Shown one piece after another: positions 7,187 to 12,619 of a stretch of 14,017 bases of DNA. Within the stretch, counting starts at the first letter, position 1, and each line of letters starts with the position of its first letter. Origin of the DNA: Thaumarchaeota archaeon UBA183 (lineage in GTDB: Archaea > Thermoproteota > Nitrososphaeria > Nitrososphaerales > UBA183). The DNA lies in NCBI GenBank assembly GCA_002495205.1, contig DAEE01000007.1:19650-33666 (forward strand), written 5' to 3'. The notes beneath the pieces were generated by a model. That model did not search any database. It worked only from the letters and a program-made list of their open reading frames with translations, and was not told the DNA's origin. Made by a program: the position numbers and the translations under genes.

Positions 7187-7582
7187 ATGCCGAAGGAGTT
7201 CAAGTACAGAGGCAAGAGCCTCGACGAGCTCAATTCCATGTCCACAGAGGCGCTGCTGGAGCTCCTCCCTTCGCGGGCAAGGCGCTCCCTGAACCGGGGC
7301 GTATCTGAAGAGAAGAGGAAGCTCCTGGAGGACGCCAGAGCGAAGAAGGACGGCAAGCTTCAGGGGGAGATCAAGACCCACGCCCGGGATATGATTATCC
7401 TCCCAACGATGGTGGGACTCACCATCTCGGTCCACAACGGGAGGGAGTTCGTTCCTCTGGAGGTCAAGGCCGAGATGATAGGGAGGTACCTCGGGGAGTA
7501 CGTCATCACCAACAAGAAGGTGGTGCACGGAACCCCAGGGATCGGCGCAAGCCGCTCCAGCCTCTACGTGCCGCTGAAGTAG
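7187..7582 (+). CDS. rps19: Small-subunit ribosomal protein S19 (archaeal uS19)
   Basis: This 131-residue protein of the small-subunit head contacts the A-site finger and L5. An archaeal/eukaryotic N-terminal extension ([15 protein letters not shown], a helical [13 protein letters not shown] stretch) precedes the conserved core [18 protein letters not shown] (63-80), VHNGREF (82-88) and [15 protein letters not shown] (96-110), ending [15 protein letters not shown]. The ATG follows the L2 stop with no gap and has a strong GAGGTG ribosome binding site. In almost all archaeal S10-type clusters L22 comes next; here the cluster ends and a gene on the opposite strand stops 28 bases later. The gene itself is intact and normal in length. 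Confidence 0.98.
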   Translation: MPKEFKYRGKSLDELNSMSTEALLELLPSRARRSLNRGVSEEKRKLLEDARAKKDGKLQGEIKTHARDMIILPTMVGLTISVHNGREFVPLEVKAEMIGRYLGEYVITNKKVVHGTPGIGASRSSLYVPLK

Positions 7583-7603
7583 CCGGAACCTATCCACCCG
7601 GAC

Positions 7604-7617
7604 GGAGTTTCTACTCC
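7604..7617. terminator. Small hairpin at the convergent rps19/aldehyde dehydrogenase junction
   Basis: GGAGT (7604-7608) and ACTCC (7613-7617) form a perfect 5-base stem with a 4-base TTCT loop. It spans the stop codon of the opposing aldehyde dehydrogenase gene, 21 bases after the S19 stop, so it could serve both strands. There is no long T-tract on either side, which weakens the case for an archaeal terminator. Confidence 0.22.
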
Positions 7618-9212
7618 ACCCTTGTCTGCGACTGGTCCCTGAGGAAGTTCAGTAGATAGAACGGGCTCCCGACGCCCCTACCGGTCACGCCGCTTGCCTT
7701 CCAGCCTGTGAAGGACTGGGCCCCAGGCCAGGCTCCCGTGGTAGAGCCGCCGCTTCTGTTGGAGTAGGTGACCCCGAACTTGATTCCGCTGAAGAACTTC
7801 TCCTGCTCCTTCTTGTCCTTGGTGAAGATGCCTGCGGTGAGGCCGTACTCTGTCGAGTTCGCCTTCCCTATGGCCTCCTCTACTGTCTCGCAGCCGTTGA
7901 CGACGACGAATGGAACGAAGAGCTCCTGCTTGACCAGGCTGTGGTCCTCGGGCAGGTCGGCGACTACAGTGGGAGCGACATAGAAGCCGTTTTTCATGTT
8001 CCCGTCCTTGATCACACCGCCGCCTGCGATGAGATGGGCCCCGGACTGCTTCGCCGTGGCCACGGCGAACTGGAAAGTCTCCACGGCCTTCTGGTTGATC
8101 AGTGGGCCCATGAAGGTCTCCTTCGCCCTTGGGTCTCCGACTGGGATCTTGGCGATTCTCTCCTTGAGTGCGGCCAGGAACCTGTCCTTGACCTGGTTCT
8201 GGACGTAAACCCTTGAGGTCGCGCTGCACTTCTGCCCGCCGTACCCGAAGGCCGCCCGAACGGTCCCCTCAACTGCCTTGGGGATGTCCGCCTTGGCGGT
8301 GACAATCGTGGGGTTCTTGCTCCCCATTTCAAGGAGGATGGGCTTGGGGTAGGCCTGCTCGGTGTGGAACCTGCGGAAGAGTCTCATTCCAACGTCCTTG
8401 GACCCGGTGAATGCGACACCCGCGACGTCGGGGTTTGTGACGAATTCGTCCTCGAAGTTGGAGCCCGGTCCTGTCACGAAGTTCACAGCGCCGGGCGGGA
8501 CCCCGGCGTCGGCGTAGAGTTTGTAGAGCATGTAGCCTGTGAGCGGCGCCTCGCTGGTGGGCTTCAGGATGACGGAATTCCCTGTGATGAGGGCGCCCAT
8601 GGCCATCCCGTTGGCAAGCATGAACGGGAAGTTGAACGGGGAGATAACGGGCCAGACGCCATGGGGCTTCAGCACGTCGGTGTTGTGCTCCCCCGGGCCA
8701 CCCGGGCCCATCTTGATGGTGTACCCTTTCTCCCTGCGCATCACCCCAGAGTAGTACTTCCCTGCGTCGATGGCCTCCCAGCACTCCGCCAGGGCCTCCA
8801 TCCTGTTCTTGCCGACCTCGTAGGTGATCGCCACCGCTATGTCGAACTTCCTTTCGTCGATGAGCCTCGCATACTTGTCGAGAATCTTGACCCTCTCCTC
8901 CCAGGGCCTCTCGCTCCATACCTCGAACCCTTCCTTCGCTGCCTCGATGGCCTGCTTGGCATGCTCGCGGGTCCCCACCTGGAACTTTCCCACAACGATG
9001 GAGGTGTCGATCGGGCTCCTGTGCTCGAACTGGCCGGCGTCGGAGTATACCTCCCTGCCGCCGATGTACATCGGGTAGGTTCGGCCGAGCTTCGATTCGA
9101 ACCTCTTCAGGGCCTCTTCGAACTTCGGGTTGAGGCTCTCGTCTGCCATTAGAGTCACGTAGGTTATCTTCGCGGGCTTCTTCCCCGCATGAGACGGTCC
9201 CTTCTTTGGCAT
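7611..9212 (-). CDS. Aldehyde dehydrogenase, P5C dehydrogenase-like (RocA/PruA type)
   Basis: This 533-residue NAD(P)+-dependent aldehyde dehydrogenase has a complete catalytic set: Asn194 in SPFNFPF, the coenzyme-binding LKPTSEAP (216-223) and FTGSKDVG (268-275) elements, general base Glu295 in LLEMGSKNP and nucleophile Cys329 in GYGGQKCSATSR. The GQKCSA context, the N-terminal ITYVTL...PKFEEALKRFESKLG lead and the C-terminal SPFYLLNFL end point to the 1-pyrroline-5-carboxylate (glutamate semialdehyde) dehydrogenase group, the last step of proline breakdown to glutamate. Substrate is inferred from motifs only; another semialdehyde is possible. The first ATG is used because residues 16-40 resemble the family N-terminus; Met22 is an alternative. 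It lies 38 bases after lipB on the same strand, with a TATA-like element about 26 bases before the ATG, so it may have its own leaderless promoter. No proline dehydrogenase is in the window. Confidence 0.88.
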   Translation of the reverse strand: MPKKGPSHAGKKPAKITYVTLMADESLNPKFEEALKRFESKLGRTYPMYIGGREVYSDAGQFEHRSPIDTSIVVGKFQVGTREHAKQAIEAAKEGFEVWSERPWEERVKILDKYARLIDERKFDIAVAITYEVGKNRMEALAECWEAIDAGKYYSGVMRREKGYTIKMGPGGPGEHNTDVLKPHGVWPVISPFNFPFMLANGMAMGALITGNSVILKPTSEAPLTGYMLYKLYADAGVPPGAVNFVTGPGSNFEDEFVTNPDVAGVAFTGSKDVGMRLFRRFHTEQAYPKPILLEMGSKNPTIVTAKADIPKAVEGTVRAAFGYGGQKCSATSRVYVQNQVKDRFLAALKERIAKIPVGDPRAKETFMGPLINQKAVETFQFAVATAKQSGAHLIAGGGVIKDGNMKNGFYVAPTVVADLPEDHSLVKQELFVPFVVVNGCETVEEAIGKANSTEYGLTAGIFTKDKKEQEKFFSGIKFGVTYSNRSGGSTTGAWPGAQSFTGWKASGVTGRGVGSPFYLLNFLRDQSQTRVE

Positions 9213-9235
9213 GGTACCCGTCGGCCCGGAGCGGG

Positions 9236-9241
9236 CTAAAT
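9236..9241 (-). promoter_or_regulatory. TATA-like element for the aldehyde dehydrogenase gene
   Basis: On the minus strand this reads ATTTAG, within GGATTTAG. It is the only A/T-rich block in the 38-base gap after lipB, and its centre is about 26 bases before the ATG, the distance expected for a leaderless archaeal promoter. No Shine-Dalgarno sequence precedes the ATG. Confidence 0.35.
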
Positions 9242-9250
9242 CCTTGTCGC

Positions 9251-9889
9251 CTAATCAGGGGCAACCAAGCGCTGGTGTTCCATGGCCAGCCCTGTAACCC
9301 CGGAGTACTCGCGCGCAAACTTGGCCTTCACTTCTTCGAGTGGCTGTGGCTTCCCGGTGATTCTCTGGAGGGACGTCATGGTGGACGGGTCAAGACCGCA
9401 AGGGCGGATGAGCTCGAAGTACGACAGGTCGGTGTTGACGTTCAGGGCGAAGCCGTGGTAGGTGACCCAGTCCGTTACGGCCACCCCGATCGACGCGAGC
9501 TTCCTCCCCCCTACCCAGATGCCCGGGTGACCCTCGATCCTTTCCCCGCCGACCCCGAAGGCTCTCGCCGTCCTTGCGATCGCCTCCTCCATGCTGCGGA
9601 CGTGGCGGCGGACGTCGTGGTCTGCCAGGAGGACTATGGGGTACCCCACCAGCTGCCCTGGCCCGTGGTACGTCGCGTCCCCTCCGCGCTCGACCTGAAA
9701 GACTGGGATGTTCTGCGGCCTGAAGTTTGACTGGGTCGTCTTGCGCCCGAGCGTTATGACGTGGTCGTGCTCCACCAGCAGGAGGGTGTCCGGAATCTCC
9801 CCCTTCGCCCTCTTGGCTGCCAGCTCCTTCTGAATGCCCAGGGCCTTCCCGTACTCCATCCTCCCGAGGTCTACCAGATAGCCGTTCAT
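9251..9889 (-). CDS. lipB: Lipoyl(octanoyl) transferase LipB
   Basis: This 212-residue enzyme moves the octanoyl group from acyl carrier protein (or another octanoyl donor) to the lipoyl-domain lysine of E2, the first step of lipoate assembly. The LipB signature is complete: LLLVEHDHVITLGR (36-49), RGGDATYHGPGQLVGYP (68-84), the lysine of GGRKLASIG (Lys130), HGFALNVNTDL (145-155) and the catalytic cysteine of LIRPCGLD (Cys164). Lys130 and Cys164 correspond to the catalytic pair of the bacterial enzyme. The ATG overlaps the E3 stop as ATGA, so translation is coupled to the dehydrogenase complex it serves. A lipoate-protein ligase (LplA) can be ruled out by the motif set. The lipoyl synthase (LipA, or the LipS1/LipS2 pair known in some archaea) must lie elsewhere. 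Confidence 0.95.
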   Translation of the reverse strand: MNGYLVDLGRMEYGKALGIQKELAAKRAKGEIPDTLLLVEHDHVITLGRKTTQSNFRPQNIPVFQVERGGDATYHGPGQLVGYPIVLLADHDVRRHVRSMEEAIARTARAFGVGGERIEGHPGIWVGGRKLASIGVAVTDWVTYHGFALNVNTDLSYFELIRPCGLDPSTMTSLQRITGKPQPLEEVKAKFAREYSGVTGLAMEHQRLVAPD

Positions 9890-11283
9890 GTCTTCAGCTG
9901 GTGTATCGGCCTGCCTGCGGCTGACTCGGAGGCCTCCATGATGGCCTCGGGGAGGGTCGGATGAGGGTGAATCGTCAGGGCGATGTCATCGACGGTGGCG
10001 CCCATCTCAATCCCGAGCGCCACTTCGCTTATCAGGTCCGAAGCTTCCGGGCCGACTATCTGGACCCCGAGGACAAGGCCGTCTTCCTCGTTTGATATCA
10101 CCTTAACAAAGCCCTCCGGCTCCCCGGCGGTGAGCGCCCTCCCCAGGGCTGCGAACTGGAACCTGCTCCTCTTCACCTTGTACCCTGCCTCCGCCGCCTT
10201 CGCTTCGGTCAGCCCCACGCTGGCAACCTCGGGGTCGCAGAACACCGCGTCTGGGATGACCTTCCAGTCGGCTGCGGACGGCATCCCTGCAATCACCTCC
10301 GCTGCCACTATCCCCTCCTTCGAGGCCTTGTGCGCGAGGAGAGGCGGGCCCCTCACGTCACCTATGGCGTAGATGCCGGGGACGTTTGTCTGCATCCTGG
10401 TGTCTGTGGTGATGTACCCCCTCGGGTCCGTCTGTACGCCAAGCGCCTGAAGGTTCAACCTCTCCGTCCTTGGCTTGCGCCCGACGCTCACGAGAATCTT
10501 GTCCACCTCAACAGTCACCTTCCCGTCTGGGGTCTCGACTTCGACGGACGCCTCGGAGCCCCTCCTCCCCACCTTCGCCACCTTCGACTTCAGATAGATC
10601 TTCGCACCCCTGGCCTCGAGTTTCCGGTGGACGACGCGGACGACGTCAGGGTCGCTCCCTGGCAGCAGCTGGTCCATTATCTCGACGATGGTTACCGCGC
10701 TCCCCAGCTTCTGGAACATTGACGCGAACTCGAGGCCGATCGCCCCCCCGCCCACGACCATCAGCCGCTTCGGCGCGCCCTTGAGGTCGAGCCCCTCCTT
10801 CGACCCTATGACAAGGTCGCCGTCAATCTCGAGGCCGGGGAGGGAGGAGGTCCTTGTGCCCGTGGCCAGGACGAGGTTCCTGCAGGAGACCTCCTCCCGG
10901 CCGCCTGGGGTGGTGACTATGACCTTCCCCTTCGAAACGACCTCTGCCTCGCCGCTCACGACGGTCGCGTGATATCCCTTCAGCAGGAGCTCGATGCCGC
11001 TCACGAGCCTGGAGATGACCTCAGACTTCCACTTCTGGAGCTGGACGAAGTCCACGGAGACACCGGAAGCCCTGAAGCCGTACTTCTCCGCCTCCTTGAC
11101 CTTGTCAACGAGCCTGGAGACGCTGATGAGCGACTTTGAAGGGATGCACCCGTAGTTGACGCACTCCCCGCCTAGCCTGTCCGCCTCTATGACCACGGTC
11201 TTCAGCCCGAGTTGGGCAGCCCGGATGCCGCAGACATAGCCGCCGGGCCCGCCTCCGATTATGGCAACGTCTGCTTCAATCAA
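9886..11283 (-). CDS. lpdA: Dihydrolipoamide dehydrogenase (E3)
   Basis: This 465-residue FAD flavoprotein reoxidises the dihydrolipoyl group of E2 with NAD+. It has the FAD-binding GGGPGG (10-15), the redox disulfide in GGECVNYGCIPSK (Cys41, Cys46), a second dinucleotide fold MVVGGGAIGLEFA, the FAD contact YAIGDV, and the dimer-interface pair His441/Glu446 in HPHPTLPE. All catalytic residues are present and the length is typical. The start is TTG at 11283: the protein begins there as the family does (IEADVAIIGGG), an in-frame TAA lies upstream with no ATG or GTG after it, and AGGAG stands 8 bases before the TTG. The 3' end overlaps lipB by 4 bases. The E2 neighbour makes lipoamide dehydrogenase much more likely than mercuric or glutathione reductase. 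Confidence 0.96.
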   Translation of the reverse strand: MIEADVAIIGGGPGGYVCGIRAAQLGLKTVVIEADRLGGECVNYGCIPSKSLISVSRLVDKVKEAEKYGFRASGVSVDFVQLQKWKSEVISRLVSGIELLLKGYHATVVSGEAEVVSKGKVIVTTPGGREEVSCRNLVLATGTRTSSLPGLEIDGDLVIGSKEGLDLKGAPKRLMVVGGGAIGLEFASMFQKLGSAVTIVEIMDQLLPGSDPDVVRVVHRKLEARGAKIYLKSKVAKVGRRGSEASVEVETPDGKVTVEVDKILVSVGRKPRTERLNLQALGVQTDPRGYITTDTRMQTNVPGIYAIGDVRGPPLLAHKASKEGIVAAEVIAGMPSAADWKVIPDAVFCDPEVASVGLTEAKAAEAGYKVKRSRFQFAALGRALTAGEPEGFVKVISNEEDGLVLGVQIVGPEASDLISEVALGIEMGATVDDIALTIHPHPTLPEAIMEASESAAGRPIHQLKT

Positions 11284-11291
11284 GGTAGGAG

Positions 11292-11296
11292 CTCCT
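11292..11296 (-). promoter_or_regulatory. Shine-Dalgarno sequence deciding the TTG start of E3
   Basis: On the minus strand AGGAG lies 8 bases before the TTG at 11283, an ideal distance, and supports that unusual start. It is one half of a perfect 10-base palindrome, AGGAGCTCCT (11287-11296). Confidence 0.55.
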
Positions 11297-11317
11297 GGGC
11301 TCGCGGCCGCTTATCGG

Positions 11318-11324
11318 CTTAAAC
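11318..11324 (-). promoter_or_regulatory. TATA-like element upstream of E3
   Basis: GTTTAAG on the minus strand is the best TATA-box match in the 57-base gap between E2 and E3. A start of transcription about 25 bases downstream would give a leader of roughly a dozen bases that just includes the AGGAG site. This suggests E3 and lipB can be transcribed apart from E1-E2, although read-through from upstream is also possible. Confidence 0.35.
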
Positions 11325-11340
11325 ATTGCTGAGCAGAGAG

Positions 11341-12564
11341 CTACAGCACTTCTGAAAGGAGTTTCTTCGTGTCCTGGACGATTTCGATGACGCGGGAAGT
11401 GAAGCGTGCGGCGTAGGCCCCGTCCACCACCCGGTGGTCGAAGCTGAGGGAGAAGTATGTCGTGTCCCTGATCTGCACCTTTCCGTCCCTCACGACGGGC
11501 CTCTCTGCTATCTTGTGCAGACCGAGGATGGCCACCTCTGGGGCGTTGACTATGGGAGTCGCGAAGAGGCCGCCGATGGCCCCCACGTTTGTTATCGTGA
11601 ACGTCCCGCCTCGGACCTCGTCGAGGGTGAGCTGCCCCCTTCGGGCCCTGTCGGCGAGGGCCTCAATCTCGCCCGCGAGCTCGAAGATGTCCTTCTTGTC
11701 GACGTCCCTGACAACGGGGACCACAAGCCCCTGCTCTGTGTCCGTTGCGATGCCGATGTTGTAGTACTTCTTCAGGACAATGCTCCCTGCCTGCTCGTCG
11801 AGGGACGAGTTGACGTAGGGGAACTCCCTCAGAGCCGGAACCAGCGCCTTGATGATGAAAGGCATGAAGGTCAGGTGCACGCCTCTCTTCTCCGCGCTCC
11901 CCTTGAACGCCTCCCGCAGAAGGACGAGCTCTGTCATGTCTGCCTCGTCCACGTGGGTGACCTGGGCTGTGGTCTGGAGCGACTTCAGCATCCTTTCGGA
12001 GATTGTCTTCCGAACACCCCTCAGCGGGACCACCTCCTCCCTGGGGCTGCTCCCCGGTGCCTGAGGACGCGGGGCCTGCACAGCGACGGTCGAGGGTCCC
12101 GCCTGAGGATTCGAGGCATAGCGCTTCACGTCGTCATCGGTCACCCTCCCCTGAGACCCCGATCCCTTGACAAGGGAGATGTCGACGCCGAGCTCCCTGG
12201 CTAGCCTCCGGGTGGCTGGGGTGGCGAGGACCGACTGAGACGGCTGGGCGACCCCGGGCGGGGGTGCCGCCGCAGCTGGGACGGCGATAGGGGCCGGGGG
12301 CGGCGCCACGGAGGGGGTACTTCCGCTCCCGTCGTCAATCACCATGATTGTCTGACCGACCTTGGCCACGTCCCCTTCCTTCGCGAGTATCTGCAGCACC
12401 TTCCCGGTCCTGGGCGCAGGTATCTGCACATTGACCTTGTCAGTCATGACTTCGACCAGGGGCTGGTCTTCCTTGACCTGGTCGCCGACCTTGGCCATCC
12501 ACTTGAGGATTTCACCTTCCGCCACGCCTTCACCTATGTCTGGAAGCTTGAACTCAAAAGTCAT
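11341..12564 (-). CDS. 2-oxoacid dehydrogenase E2 component, dihydrolipoyl acyltransferase
   Basis: This 407-residue core enzyme passes the acyl group from E1 to CoA. It has one N-terminal lipoyl domain (1-78) with the modified lysine in EVMTDKVNVQ (Lys43), a Pro/Ala-rich swinging linker (about 80-112), a peripheral subunit-binding domain (about 114-150, TPATRRLARELGVD then GSGSQGRVTDDDV), a second linker (about 151-172), and the catalytic domain (about 173-407). The active-site motif HRVVDG (His377, Asp381) is intact. One lipoyl domain and general form fit branched-chain or pyruvate E2; the acyl specificity cannot be read safely. E1 ends 55 bases upstream and E3 starts 57 bases downstream. 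A TTCAAA element about 25 bases before the ATG and lack of a Shine-Dalgarno sequence suggest a possible leaderless transcript. Confidence 0.95.
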   Translation of the reverse strand: MTFEFKLPDIGEGVAEGEILKWMAKVGDQVKEDQPLVEVMTDKVNVQIPAPRTGKVLQILAKEGDVAKVGQTIMVIDDGSGSTPSVAPPPAPIAVPAAAAPPPGVAQPSQSVLATPATRRLARELGVDISLVKGSGSQGRVTDDDVKRYASNPQAGPSTVAVQAPRPQAPGSSPREEVVPLRGVRKTISERMLKSLQTTAQVTHVDEADMTELVLLREAFKGSAEKRGVHLTFMPFIIKALVPALREFPYVNSSLDEQAGSIVLKKYYNIGIATDTEQGLVVPVVRDVDKKDIFELAGEIEALADRARRGQLTLDEVRGGTFTITNVGAIGGLFATPIVNAPEVAILGLHKIAERPVVRDGKVQIRDTTYFSLSFDHRVVDGAYAARFTSRVIEIVQDTKKLLSEVL

Positions 12565-12586
12565 GGGGGAGTTGGAGACGAAGCAG

Positions 12587-12592
12587 TTTGAA
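12587..12592 (-). promoter_or_regulatory. TATA-like element for E2
   Basis: TTCAAA on the minus strand has its centre about 25 bases before the E2 ATG, in the 55-base gap after E1. The spacing is the same as for the methyltransferase and aldehyde dehydrogenase genes. The match to a TATA box is moderate. Confidence 0.28.
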
Positions 12593-12619
12593 TGCCCTTT
12601 TAGTGTTTTCCGACGCCTT

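Noticed and set aside
8329..9318. Open frames on both strands inside the aldehyde dehydrogenase (also 8364-9152 on plus)
   Set aside because: The aldehyde dehydrogenase frame contains all catalytic motifs; the others are Arg/Gly- or His-rich shadows.
11434..12204. 256-codon plus-strand open frame opposite E2
   Set aside because: It is antisense to the conserved E2 catalytic domain, with no ribosome binding site or domain of its own.
12560..12619. T-rich stretch CCCTTTTAGTGTTTT between E1 and E2 as a terminator
   Set aside because: The T-runs are on the plus strand, whereas both flanking genes are on the minus strand, where the stretch is A-rich.
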